Made by a program: the position numbers and the translations under genes
Assembly (NCBI RefSeq): GCF_014356525.2
Contig: NC_052506.1
Span: forward strand, 24,070,707-24,134,706
Origin: Nilaparvata lugens
Taxonomy: Eukaryota; Arthropoda; Insecta; Hemiptera; Delphacidae
Reading direction: 5' to 3'
DNA length: 64,000 bases
Notes under the pieces: model-generated
The model's database searches: none
What the model saw: the letters and a program-made list of their open reading frames with translations, nothing else
Told to the model about the DNA's origin: nothing
Shown: positions 35,979 to 47,747 of the stretch, in pieces
Numbering within the stretch: position 1 is the first letter of the stretch
Layout: each line of letters opens with the position of its first letter

Positions 35979-36229
35979 TGTACTCTCAGTTTAAAACTTC
36001 ACTCTTATTTCTCTCCTTTCATTGATCACAGCATCCTTCATTCTTCGCATCCTCTCAAAGACTTAGCCCATGACCTTCACTTGCAGTCTCACTCTTATCA
36101 CATCCAACTTCTCTATAACATTATCTTCTTCTATTTGCCCGCTTCTATCTTCTTCTTCTCCTCCTACTTTCGTCTCCTTTCTGCTTTGATCGTGTCTGAC
36201 ATGCACGCGACGTATGCATGTTTTGCTAG

Positions 36230-36480
36230 CCTGGCAGTGGCAGAGCTATTAATAGTGACGTCATAGCCAGTTAGTTGTGGGCGGGAGGATGACAATCGGG
36301 TACTTGATCAAGTGGTAAGTCCCCACCAACATCCTCGCGTGCCAGCCACTTCAAAGCATTGCCGTCGTTTAGTTGTCATTCTTCGCTGCGGATTAGAATA
36401 TCACAATTCATTCCCCTGTCTTGTCTACTCCTCTAGTCCAACTAGATCTTGACAGCTATTGTCTTTTCTTCTTGTGTGAC
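36230..36480 (+). promoter_or_regulatory. Possible promoter or first-exon region
   Basis: This is a local rise in GC with a perfect CRE octamer TGACGTCA at 36256-36263, a GC-box core GGGCGGG at 36279-36285, and a consensus splice donor GTGGTAAGT (GT at 36315). No coding sequence or matching acceptor can be identified, so this is only a pattern match. Confidence 0.2.
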
Positions 36481-36716
36481 TCTCTCAGTCTCTGTCTCAT
36501 AATCTCTCTCCTGGTCGTGTGTTGATGAGAAGGATATTCTTCTATATCCTTTTCAAAGAATCGACAATTATTTGTTGAAACACCGCCGATATATGAAGTT
36601 ACATGACAATTTTATACTATCGTTATTCTAATTGAATTCAATCTTTATTCTCATTGATTAATTTTTTATACTTTGTAAAATTCGTTGAATAATTAGCATT
36701 ACCGTCACTCAATGTA

Positions 36717-36830
36717 TGTTGACGCCGTTTGAATATGATGGACTTTGGCGCTGAGTAGTTCATTCTACTGGCGCACTCTAGTGCATAATTGTTTAATTGT
36801 TTGTTTTGTAGTTTTCAAGTTTAGTCGGTT
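36717..36830 (+). repeat. Truncated 5' LTR of the BEL/Pao element
   Basis: The first 114 bases match the start of the 3' LTR (50835 onward) through TTTTCAAGTTTAGTCGGTT. They are followed within 7 bases by the gag ATG. The rest of the LTR, the primer binding site and the leader are deleted. The 3' copy has 22 extra bases (TTCCAATCTTCCCCGTCTAG region) that this copy lacks. Confidence 0.8.
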
Positions 36831-36837
36831 ATTCAAA

Positions 36838-37880
36838 ATGAATACGCAAGGAGAATTAGATCCTGAAACTCTTCCTGCAATGTTGAAAATTCATAGGGTG
36901 AAGTTAGAACAATCATATCAGAGAATACAGTGTACATAATTTTGATTTGTTGAAAATGTATCTGATCAGAAAACAGCTCAATATGTTTTAACTTTGGCTA
37001 GATTAATTCCAGCAACAGTCGCGGATTATGATAGTATTAAATTTAATATTAATGAGTGTAGACCCAGAATATGTCTCTAAATTCAATGACTCGCATTTAG
37101 ATATGATAGCATTTATCGATAAAACAGTCGAAAAAAAAAACAAACAGAAACTAAGCAAGCAGCTTCACTGACAGTTTCAGCAAGAAGTGCAACTAATGAA
37201 TAACAATTATTACCGAAAATTCAATTGCCAAATTTTAGTGGACGTCAGGCTGAATGGTCTACGTTTTTTGAATTATTCAAATCATTAGTCCATGACAATA
37301 CCACTTTATCAGATCAGCATAAGGTCCAGTATTTAGTTTCAAAGCTTACTCATGAGGCCGCAAATATTTGTAAACATCTTCCACCTATAGCCACTAATTA
37401 CAAAATTATTTGAGATGCATTGGTTAGCCGTTATAATGACCCTAGATCTCAGATAGATTCTTATTTAGATGAAATATTCCAGTTCAAAAGTTTGAAGGTT
37501 TGAATCTGGGACGGGCTTGGCATCGATATTAGATTTTGTAATTCTATTACAGCTTTGAAGCGGGTAAAAAATGAGGGTTTGGAGGATTGTATTTTTTTGT
37601 ACCAGGGATTGAAAGTGTTAGATCCAACATTTCGGAGAGAGTTCGAGATTTCTTGTCGAGATAAGGACTTCCCGACTTACAAAGATTTTTATATGTAAAA
37701 GTAGGCAGAGCCGTCTGCCGTGGCTAGTCATGCTTTGTAACGCTCCGTTAATATTTTGTTTTTGAAACAGTTTTTCAGTGATTTGTGGGGTAAAAGTTGT
37801 GTCATTCTGTTGCATCAAACCTCCTTTACGTGGTGGTGGATCTAAATAGTAAGTAGTTGCAGCGGAGAACTTATAATATT
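36838..37880 (+). pseudogene. BEL/Pao gag, decayed
   Basis: It starts MNTQGELDPETLPAMLKIHR. Several in-frame stops and frame changes follow. The piece 37225-37413 (MPNFSGRQAEWSTFFELF) carries the LP.F.G....W..F..F pattern of the BEL/Pao Gag core. Later come a YNDPRSQIDSYLDEIFQF stretch and a VLDPTFRREFE stretch near 37615-37640, also typical. The reading decays into stops after about 37690. Gag would form the particle, but this copy cannot make a full-length product. The zinc knuckle that normally ends Gag is displaced to 47750 by the inserted DNA. Confidence 0.75.
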
Positions 37881-38272
37881 TGTTTCAATGTGACTTATAT
37901 TTGAGAAGAAAGAACATTTTCTTCACTGTACTTCAGTGAGGATCGGTTTTTATCGCTCGGTGCGAAGTTCAATTTACTTGAAGATAGCTGACATATTTCT
38001 GCTTTTCTTTCTTCTCCGACAGTTTTGGATTGTTGTTCTTCTTCCTTCTATTCTGTTCTCCTTTTCCTAGTGTCCGTTCTTATCAGGAGCTTCCGATAAT
38101 GTTCCCGCCTTGCTTGCTCTCTAGGCGCTTTCTCTCTTTCCTTCTATTCTCCTGCTTTCCTCTTGTATAGTTTATTTAGCCAACTAAAACGGGTGATTAT
38201 AGCTCCGAGAACTGATAGAGTGGCTGGGCGAGGAACCGAGATATTGGCGCCAATTATTCAAAATCTTGAACC

Positions 38273-40250
38273 ATGACAATATTTACATATAAGAACACTA
38301 GAAACGGATTGGGAGTGTATTATAGAGATCAATGCTATAGAGATCAAAAGCCATTCTCTTACCAACGGAGACTTAGTGTGGAGATGTAATAGTAAGGGCT
38401 GCTCAGGTACACTTACAACTGACGCAATGCTTGAAAAAGTAAAAGTGAGCAAGGTGAAACATTCCAAACATCCAGTACCCTCTGCTCCACCTAACTTGAC
38501 AAATAGCCTTCAACCACAGAAAAGATTGATAGAAAGATTGGACAAAGTAGCTAATGCCTCAGTGACGCAGAGATTGTCACTCGACTCTGTGTTGAATAGT
38601 CGACGGAGGGGTGAGTTGAATGATGCAGAGTGTCAGACAGACGACTTAATTCTCAAGGAAAAGGATGAACTGATAGCACGCATAGATGAGTTGCTTTGTC
38701 ATCGAGATGCACTCATTGAGGAAATCAAGGACATTAAAGATATCGGTATCTCTATAGTTCCAGATGATGTAGAATTTAAATTCGATCAGAATGCACATTC
38801 TCAAAGTATAAGTACGCAAACCGAATCTTATTACGGATTGACCACCAAGAAATGCAAGCCAGATTGTGATAGCTTGGATATCATTACTATTCGAGAACAA
38901 ACAATCAAGATTTTGAATGAAAATAATAATACCCTTCACAGGGAGATTCAAGAAATGGAACTTGAGATAATGAAAAATTATGACAGAATAAATTCTATAA
39001 TGCAAGAAAATTATGAATTGAAGAATATTATAGCAAATCTCAAAGACCAGATTGATGAACTCCTCACAAAACAAATTTGTGTTAACAATACTAAGAAATA
39101 TGAAAATTTTATTGCTGATAGTGAACGGCCAAAGCTAACAGTGACATGTGACAGCCAAGGACGCGACCTGTTTTCATATTTGGAAAATTTTAATGATGGA
39201 CTTAAGAGAAAGTATAATATTTTCAACCATGTACAGTCAGGTGCGCCTTTTGAAGTAGTCATGTCCTCAGTTCTAAATAAAAATGACATTGACACTTATA
39301 CTGTAGATGATTATATTATTGTGATAGGAGGTACAAACAATATAAATCCGAGCACTTATTGTCGAGACCGAAAAGTGTTCATGAAATTCGCAACTAACCT
39401 GGAAAAACAAATAGCGGCATTGAATCATACCAATTTGATACTTGCAACGATTCCACAAAGGTTTGATTTGAGAGAGGATGGCTTGGAGAATGAAATTATC
39501 CAGGAATACAATTTTATAATCAGGAAGTTTGCAGCGCACAATAGTCATGTCAACATCCTTGACTTGCATCTGTTGGAGAGATATTGTCACACAAGGCATG
39601 GATTGCATTTAAACAAAAATGGGAAAAGAGCTACAGCTAAAAACATCTTCGAAATAATTAAAACGAATGAATCCTGTATTCACAATCAATCTGTTTTGAA
39701 GCCCTACTTAAATGCAAGTGAGTCAAAAATGAGGAAACAGACTGCATTTGTGCTTTCATCGACTGCAGGAACTGCGATCTCAGATTCAGCACTGGACACT
39801 ACTGGCTGTGGGGAGGAGACCGCCTCTGTTGGTGTCGGGAGCGAGAGAGGGAGTCGCCTCTGTTGGTGTCGGGAGCGAGAGAGGAGAGTGCATGCACCAA
39901 CAAGATACGTCTTCAACTTCGACTCCAATAATGGCTCGGGTGTCGCATCTTCTAGAGAATCTCGGCGGCATTGGTGACGGGTGACTAACATGCGGCGATT
40001 CTCTGGCTTCAGGTTGCCAGGAGCTCAACATTTCCAGCCCCTTCCTGGAGTATGGTTCTCCGGAACTTAAATCTCCGTACAGTCTAAAAGTCATCCAGTC
40101 ATTAACACGAATGGCAAGAGGAAATTCTGCAAGTGAAATTATTAATGAGACTCTTACAAATAAGCCAGGAAACACGGAAACTGTCCAGGAAATACCTCTC
40201 AATGATAATAGTTTTTTAAGATTAACAGTGAATGGAGGAACCCTCCCGTA
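38273..40250 (+). pseudogene. LINE B ORF1: FLYWCH finger, coiled coil and SGNH-hydrolase-like domain
   Basis: The main open frame is 38376-39977 (it begins at a GTG; upstream sequence is open to a stop at 38274). A better start is ATG 38273 in another frame (FTYKNTRNG...), implying one early frameshift. WRCNSKGCSGTL with HSKH downstream is a FLYWCH-type zinc finger. Residues about 180-235 form a coiled coil (LHREIQEMELEIMKNYDRIN). Residues about 255-420 look like an SGNH esterase: DSQGRDL (Ser block), IGGTNN (Gly/Asn block), HGLHLNKNGK (His block). Near 39821-39884 a 34-base tandem duplication shifts the frame; the original frame then continues as NISSPFLEYGSPELKS to 40249, with one TGA at 39982. 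ORF1 proteins of this type bind element RNA. Confidence 0.75.
39821..39884 (+). repeat. 34-bp tandem duplication in LINE B ORF1
   Basis: CGCCTCTGTTGGTGTCGGGA plus GCGAGAGAGG occurs at 39821-39850 and again at 39855-39884, a period of 34. Because 34 is not a multiple of three, it accounts for the observed frame change. Confidence 0.9.
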
Positions 40251-40256
40251 GAAACG

Positions 40257-43180
40257 GTGGAAACTAAAAAACATAAATATAGAAGTAGGGAAAATGAAAC
40301 TATTAATGCAAAAAGTAAGTTTATAAATAATGTAATAATCTTCCATCAAAACATCCAGCACTTGGAGTCAAGAATAGACTCCCTAATAATCACATTGCAG
40401 GAATTAAAACCGGATATCGTAATAGTAACTGAACATAAATTAGAAGAAAATGAAATTCAAAGAATCAAAATACCAGGATATTCCTGTATGAGTTGGTATG
40501 TAAGAAAGTCGTTTAATGGGGGAGGCGTTTTAATATTAGTATCTGAAGAGCTAGTTGAATGCAAAAACATTATGGTAAAGGCAATAACTGTTATTAATGA
40601 TGATAAAATCTTTGAAACATGTATGATAGAAATAAAAATAGGTAAGAAAAAATACATTGTAGCTGGATTGTATAGAACTCCTTCAGAGAATATAGAAGTG
40701 TTTCTTGATAAATTGAATAGATTTTTAGTAGAAATTAGCAAAATTAACCAGAATGTTGTAATCGGAGGAGATTTCAATGTGGATGTTTTGAGGGAGGGTA
40801 GAAAGAAATCAGATTTTATAAATGTAATAAATATGAATGGATTTAGACATACTATAGAAATACCTACTAGAATAACTGCAACTTGTAAATCAGCAATCGA
40901 CAATTTCATTACCAGTCTCAACAAAACCTCTATTAAAGTGGAATGTTTGATAACAGCTCTATCAGACCACGATGGACAAATTTTCCATATTTTAAACACA
41001 AATAATAAGTGTGAAGGTTTAAAGACTAAAACAATGGGTAGGAAGTTTGGGAAGTCCCAAATTCAGCGCTTTATAAATGATCTAGATAAATTGGATTGGA
41101 CTGAACTTTATCAGTGTCCTGTAGAAAACAAGTTTTCATATTTTCACAACGTGCTCAAATATTACTTTGATCTTCACTTTCCGTTTGGTAGAATAGTAAG
41201 AGCGAAACAATGTAGTAATAAGTGGATTGATAATGAGATTGTCGACGAACATAAAAGGCTAATTGAAATGCATCAGCGATACAGGAAAGACCAAAGTAAT
41301 ATAAACTTAAAGAAAACTATAAAAGCACATAAAAAGCATCTGAAAAGAATTATATTGACTCAAAAATAAAAAAATCAACAAATGTAAACAGAACAATATG
41401 GCAAATAGTTAACAATGAAACAACAAACAAAAAGGACAAGAAAGTTATTAAAAATATTGTACTTAAAGAGAATGGTATAGACATAGATGATCCATATAGA
41501 ATTTCAAACATGCTAAACAATGATTTTGTAGGGATGGTTGACACTCATGTCATCCCTTATCTAACCAAAAGTGACGTAACAGATGAGAAAAATGAAAAAG
41601 TTACAAAATTATCATTTAGATGTAATACAATTGAAGAGAAGGACTTAAGTAAAATAATAGATTCGATAAAACCAAAGTGGTCAGCCGGCTATGATGACAT
41701 ACCAATAAAAATAATCAAGGATGCTAAGTCATCACTCATCAAACCTCTTTTGCACGTAATCAATGCCTCAATTATAACTGGAGTGTACCCAAACGAATTA
41801 AAAATATCAAAAGTAATACCAGCATATAAGAAAGGAGATCCATCTGATCCTCTCAACTACAGACCTTTGGCCATCCAACCTGCCCTATCTAAAATATTTG
41901 AAAAGTGTGTACTAGTTCAGTTAATTGATTATTTTGAAACTAATGGTATACTTGACAAAGAACAACATGGCTATAGAAAAAACAGGTCAATCGTTACTGC
42001 TTTGATAGAGTTCATAGAAAACATTTTAGAAAACTTAGATGAGGGATTAAATACTGTAGGAGCATTCCTAGATTTAACCAAAGCATTTGACAGTGTGAAT
42101 CATAAATTATTATTAAATAAACTTCAAAATTACGGAATTAGAGGTAAAGAGCTTAGCTGGATCAAGTCATATCTAGAAGGACGGCAACAGTATGTAAATA
42201 TAAAGTATACAAGCAATGAAAATCAGTACAATATTGGATCAAACTTAAAATGTAATAACTATTCTGTACCACAAGGATCGGTGTTAGGTCCATTTTTGTT
42301 TCTGTGCTACTTAGGGGGGTTGCCTAAATATATGTGCGATTTAGTTGAAAATAGTAAATTATGCTTATACACTGACGATATAAGTCTGTGCATTGCTGAT
42401 AAGGACTGGAACACAACAGAAATTAAATGTAACAATTCTATATCATTAACTAAAAAGTACCTAAATCATAGACATCTGCTACTTAATGATAACAAAACAA
42501 AGTTCCTCCATTTTACTTGTAGGAATTCAGAGGTAAAACAACTTAATTCCGTAAATAATACGGAAGAAATAAAATTTTTAGGTCTATATCTTGAAAACAC
42601 ACTTAGTTGGTCCGTTCACATTCAAAAAATATGTAAAAAATTAAGCTCAGGAATTTTTGCGCTGAGACGACTAGCAAAAATTTCCAACTTAGAAACGTTA
42701 AAAGCAGTGTTCTTTGCAATGATCCACTCCCACATTCCATATGGAATTGAAATATATGGAGGAACAAGCATCTCAAACTCAAATAAAATACTCCTATTAC
42801 AAAAAGAAGCAATAAGAATAATTCTAAATCTTGATAGAGAGCAATCATGCAAGCCATTCTTCAGTAAGTTAAAGTTTATGACGGTGTACAGCCTGTACAT
42901 TTATAGGACAATATTATATATAAAAACTAACGAATCTAGATTCCCACGGCAAGTAGATATACATAATTACAACACAAGAAATAAAAATAACTTTACAATA
43001 AAGAAACATAATAAGGAAAAATATAAACAAAGTCCAACGTACATGGGAATAAAATTTATTGGTTGTCTCCCAGGTTGCATAAGACATGAACCTGATAGAT
43101 CAAAATTTAAGAAATTGCTGAGAGCATATTTGATGGATTTAGCATGCTACAGTATAAACGAGTTTACTGTAAAAAAATGA
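40257..43180 (+). pseudogene. LINE B ORF2: APE endonuclease plus reverse transcriptase, one frameshift
   Basis: The first frame (40257-41369, 370 residues) is a full APE-type endonuclease: FHQNIQ, VTEHKL, GLYRTP, GGDFNVD and LSDHDGQ hold the expected Asn, Glu, Asp-Asn and Asp-His residues. A single-base loss near 41343 (in an A-run) moves the frame. The second frame is open from there (first ATG 41510) to 43180. The RT has RPLAIQPALSK, GAFLDLTKAFDSVNH, VPQGSVLGPFLF and a catalytic YTDD at 42368-42379, where most relatives have Y/F-A-D-D. The C-terminus includes HNYNTRNK, frequent in CR1-group LINEs. The product would nick the target and copy element RNA into DNA. Apart from the frameshift it appears intact. 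Confidence 0.88.
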
Positions 43181-44842
43181 ATTTTATACACTCACTAATT
43201 TCTCTTTAGCTTTAAGTTAGTTTTTAGTTTTTGCTTAATAGTCATTCCGTTCGTGAATGTACTAGTAGGCCAGTTTCACACTGCAGAGACCTCGCTCCAG
43301 GAATATCATATTTCATATTTTGCAGCTCTCTTGTACTTTCACATGGGGATCTTATGAATAAGCCGACAGATCTAACAACTCCGCCGACGTTTGCTCAAAG
43401 TATATGACTCATCACTTTTTCTCAAAGTCTAACTTCCTTTAAAATATAGATGGAAGATTTCTGATTACGGATTTGGATTCAGCGACCCCAAATTCTTTAG
43501 AGCGTAAGTCCCATTTTCAAAAATACCCGAAAACAAGGGAGTTATAGCTGTTTTTAATATAGCTTTCCATTATCATATGATTATATAGTACGTACTAAGA
43601 TAATAATACTCCTGCCTCACAAAGGGACAGTCAAGGTTTTAAGAAGTTTTTGAACACCTGAGAAGTTTATACATAAACATTTTTAATTTTTAAAAGTTCT
43701 AGTTTTCCAAAAAAATATTGAACTATGAAAAGATGAATCCAAATATGAAATCATAAATCATCTCCACTCATCACCCAATAAAATAGGAGGAAAAGGAATG
43801 TTGTACAGTAAAATTCACTGAATTTCAATTGTCATTCAACAATCCAATATATCAGGTTAAAATCGTTGAATATCACTTTAAATTCCCAGCAATTATTGAC
43901 TATTTCTTTTTACAATCAGAAAAATCTATTATGAACATACAGTATAAACATTGTGCTGATCTGAATCGATCTATGGTAATAATGGGAATTGAAAGAATAG
44001 AAAATGTCATGTCATTCCAAGTAGTGATGTCTGAGTATTAGAACTGCTGAGTTGATAATGCATACTGAAAAAAAGTCATGAATAGCTCAGACCAACCTGG
44101 CCTGTGATGAACCTGTATAAACAATTCATAGAATTCTTAGAATTCATAGGAACGGTAAAAAAATCAATTTTACGAAAATCGATGTACATGTAACTGGATT
44201 TAGAAGATCAATACGATAATGTTCTCTATCACAATTTATTCATAGAAATGTTTAAGTGAAAACGTTGGGCCGAAACCTTCTGCCATGAGGAGATAAATAA
44301 ATTTATGAAAAGCTTGATAGCTTGAATAGTGATCTGATATTTGTTACACGTTTTTATTCTAAGACATAATATGTCTTAGACTAATTTTTAATGTTTCTTC
44401 AATCGGCAGGAAAACTTTGGTTTTTCAAAGTTATCTTACTCCCTTATTTTGGGGTATTTTCAGAAATCAAGATAAATAACCTACCAAATTTCCTACACGA
44501 ATACAGTGTAAGTTGTATTATAATAGCTACAGTACTTACGTACTGTATAGTACAGTACCTGTTCGTTTTTACCATATAATTATATGATAATAGAAAGCTT
44601 CATTAAAAACAGCCATAACTTCCTTGTTTTCAGATATTTTCGAAAACGGGACTTACACTTTAAAGAATTTGGGGTTGCTGAATCCAAATCCGAAATCAGA
44701 AATCTTCTATCTATATTTTTAAGGAAGTTAGACTTTGAGAAAAAGTGATGAGTCATATACTTTGAGCAAACGTCGGCATAGTTGTTAGATCTTGCCTCTG
44801 CTTGCCTCGAGGGGAAAAGACGTGACAAAACGAGGTTCCTGG

Positions 44843-45034
44843 ATTGATTGATTGATTGATTGAGTACTTTATTTATGTAGATTACAATATATACTGGCTT
44901 ATACACTTGTATACAATAGCTTACATTACAGCAAAGTTATAGATGAATTTACATAATATAGACTAAGAAAATAACTATTGATCTGTATATTATATGAAAA
45001 AGCAATTTGTAATATAATAACTATAGATAATAAT
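44843..45034 (-). mobile_element. 5'-truncated copy of the LINE A 3' end
   Basis: (ATTG)n followed by AGTACTTTATTTATGTAGAT is the reverse complement of the LINE A tail (20140-20323). The match continues for about 190 bases with few differences. It sits in the centre of the inverted-repeat complex. Confidence 0.85.
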
Positions 45035-46673
45035 CATATTGTCAGGCCTCTTTCACACGATAGGAGACGTGCAACTTGAACACTGAACAGTGTTCTCGTT
45101 TTTTTGTCGAAGTACATTGAGTCAAATTGTGTCTTTCACATGGTGACTCCTATCCAGGAACCTCGTTTTGTCACGTCTTTTCCCCTCGAGGCAAGCAGAG
45201 GCAAGATCTAACAACTGTGCCGACGTTTCCACAAAGTATGACTCATCACTTTTTTCTCAAAGTCTAACTTCCTTAAAAATATAGATAGAAGATTTCTGAT
45301 TTCGGATTTGGATTCAGCGACCCCAAATTCTTTAAAGTGTAAGTCCCGTTTTCGAAAATATCCGAAAACAAGGAAGTTATGGTTGTTTTTAATAAAGCTT
45401 TCTATTATCATATAATTATACGGTAAAAACGAACAGGTACTGTACTATACAGTACGTAAGTACTCTAGCTATTATAATACAACTTACACTGTATTCGTGT
45501 AGGAAATTTGGTAGGTTATTTATCTTGATTTCTGAAAATACCCCGAAATAAGGGAGTAAGATAACTTTGAAAAACCAAAGTTTTCCTGCCGATTGAAGAA
45601 ACATTAAAAATTAGTCTAAGACATATTATGTCTTAGAATAAAAACGTGTAACAAATATCAGATCACTATTCGAGCTATCAAGCTTTTCATAAATTTCATA
45701 AGTTTGTGTTGACGGTATATGACATAAAAGGCAAATGCTCGCGCTTGGTCCATAGTTCTACGACTGAGGAATGAGGATTTAGGTCAGCAACTAAAATCGA
45801 CAAGCCATGATTGTCAATTTTAATCATGATACAAAGCTTTGTACTATGATACATGGTTTTCATTCCGTATCATTCTTTAATAAAAATAAAACAAGATTCT
45901 GGTTTCAAAAGCATCAAAGTCGCCAGGCTGGTCTGAGCTATTCATGACTTTTTTTCAGTATGCATTATCAACTCAGCAGTTCTAATACACAGACATCACT
46001 ACTATTGGAATGCCATGACATTTTCTATTCTCTCAATTCCTATTATTACCATAGATCGATTCACATCAGCACAATGTTTATACTGTATGTTCATAATAGA
46101 TTTTTCTGATTGTAAAAAGAAATAGTCAATAATTGCTGGGAATTTAAAGTGATATTCAACGATTTGAACCTGATAAATTGGATTGTTGAATGACAATTGA
46201 AATTCAGTGAATTTTACTGTACAACATTCCTTTTCCTCCTATTTTATTGGGTGATGAGTGGAGATGATTTATGATTTCATATTTGGATTCATCTTTTCAT
46301 AGTTCAATATTTTTTTGGAAAACTAGAATTTTTAAAAATTAAAAATGTTTATGTATAAACTTCTCAGGTGTTCAAAAACTTCTTAAAACCTTTGCCTGTC
46401 CCTTTGTGAGGCAGGAGTATTATTATCTTAGTATGTACTATATAATCATATGATAATGGAAAGCTATATTAAAAACAGCTATAACTCCCTTGTTTTCGGG
46501 TATTTTTGAAAATGGGACTTACGCTTTGAAGAATTTGAGGTCGCTGAGTCCAAATCCGAAATCAGAAATCTTCTATCTATATTTTTAAGGAAGTTAGACT
46601 TTGAGAAAAAGTGATGAGTCATAGGTTTGAGCAAACGTCGGCATAGTTGTTGGATCTGTCGGCTTATTCGTAA

Positions 46674-47510
46674 AGCCGCGTCCACACTATGTCGATCCAC
46701 ACCGATCGACAAAGTTGATCGACAATGTCGAACAAGTCTGGACGTGTCGCTCGACATTGTTGAGCGCTGTCGAGTCGAGTCGAATGCAACCCGATTCAGG
46801 TCGGTCCGGATCAAAGAAAGTCGAGTCGAACGCACCAGTGTGGACGTGTCGATCTTGTCACTGCTGTTTTAGAAAATAGAATAGTGATATACTGTTGTGA
46901 ATTAGTGAATATACTGTTGTGAATATACTGTTAGTGAATATACTAGTTAGTGAATAGTGGATATACTGTTGTTCAAGTGCTTACATTTTTATTGAAAATG
47001 AATTGGATTCATTCAATTCATTCTAAAAAAGTTTTTAAAGCCCGCGTCACATCTATATTCTAGATTTAATTCGTCAACATCATCCAGCAATAAATCTTCC
47101 ATAAATTCCTCCGTACTATACTTTTTTCTGCCTCGAACAAGGCTAGGCCGTACCCAAAATCTCCGCGGGCGACGATCTTTTTGGCTTCCCAAGATGGCAA
47201 TAAGAATTGCAGCAGAAGCCGCTGCTCCAGCATCTTCATCATCACTCATTTTATATAAAAACTCGATTCTTATTTAAAATAAAACACTCGATTAAATATA
47301 AGCTGACTAAGATAAAACACTAAACACTAAAACACTTAAAACACTAAAACACTTAAAACACTCGATTATGTATGAACATTTATGATGGTTGTCGATCGAC
47401 TCATCCACATGTACTGAGGCAATTTTTTCGAGTGACACAGTCAAAGGTGTCGAGCGACTTTATCGATCGACCGGGTCGACAGAGTCGATCGACATAGTGT
47501 GGACACGGCT
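46674..47510 (-). mobile_element. PIF/Harbinger-type transposon, internally deleted
   Basis: The termini AGCCGCGTCCACACTATGTC and its reverse complement (one mismatch, ending ACGGCT) are flanked by TAA at 46671-46673 and 47511-47513. The uninterrupted arm at about 43351 reads ATTCATAAGATCCCC in reverse complement, which is the pre-insertion site. A 3-bp TWA duplication is the PIF/Harbinger hallmark, and the encoded fragment agrees. The interior has GTCGA-rich subterminal sequence and short tandem repeats (GTGAATATACTGTT near 46900, ACACTAAAACACTTAAA near 47310). Confidence 0.85.
47013..47249 (-). pseudogene. N-terminal fragment of a Harbinger-type transposase
   Basis: A 78-residue minus-strand frame begins with an acidic, Ala-rich stretch and contains RRFWVRPSLVRGRKKYSTEE followed by an acidic segment and FKNFFRMN. 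The 'R.FWVRP...R...G....L...L...D...F.NF.RM' arrangement is the usual start of Harbinger nuclease proteins. The DDE catalytic part is absent, so this is the remnant of an internally deleted transposon and could not catalyse transposition. Confidence 0.7.
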
Positions 47511-47747
47511 TAAGATCCCCATGTGAAAGTACAGGAGAGCTGCAAAATATGAAATATGATCTTCCGTAATATGATATTCCAGGAGCGAGGTCTCTGCCGT
47601 GTGAAACTGGCCATAGGAGTCACCATGGATAGACGTGGATAGGAGTCACCATGTGAAAGACACGATTTGACTCAATGTACTTCGACAAAAAAATGTGAAC
47701 ACTGTTCAGTGTTCAAGTTGCACGTCTCCTATCGTGTGAAAGAGGCC

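Larger units (their letters stand above)
38273..43262 (+). mobile_element. LINE B: near-complete CR1-group retrotransposon inserted in the BEL element
   Basis: This is a two-ORF non-LTR element. ORF1 (38273-40250) has FLYWCH, coiled-coil and SGNH-like parts, and ORF2 (40257-43180) has endonuclease and RT. Preceding sequence from about 37880 may be its 5' UTR, which is partly T/C-rich. The 3' UTR is at least 85 bases, then the sequence passes into an inverted-repeat complex at 43268 without a clear tail, so the 3' end was probably lost or displaced. Damage is light: two frameshifts and one stop in ORF1, one frameshift in ORF2. Confidence 0.85.
43268..47747. mobile_element. Large inverted-repeat complex (arms about 1.5 kb)
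   Basis: The left arm 43268-44842 is repeated in reverse complement at 45157-47619; the right arm is longer because of a Harbinger insertion (46674-47510). The outermost shared sequence is GGCCAGTTTCACACTGCAGA. Each arm itself has inverted ends of about 190 bases (GACTCATCACTTTTT..., near 43400, 44750, 45240 and 46620), so the block occurs four times. The arms differ in the middle (44110-44310 against 45700-45925). A further inverted pair (45050-45156 with 47637-47747, GGCCTCTTTCACACGATAGG) encloses the right half. Small frames (43829-44041, 46002-46196 and others) are mirrored copies, not genes. Confidence 0.75.

Noticed and set aside
43829..46196. Matching small frames in the two arms of the inverted repeat (for example 43829-44041 and 46002-46196)
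   Set aside because: Their conservation is only the consequence of the arms being copies of each other; no motif or codon signal supports coding.
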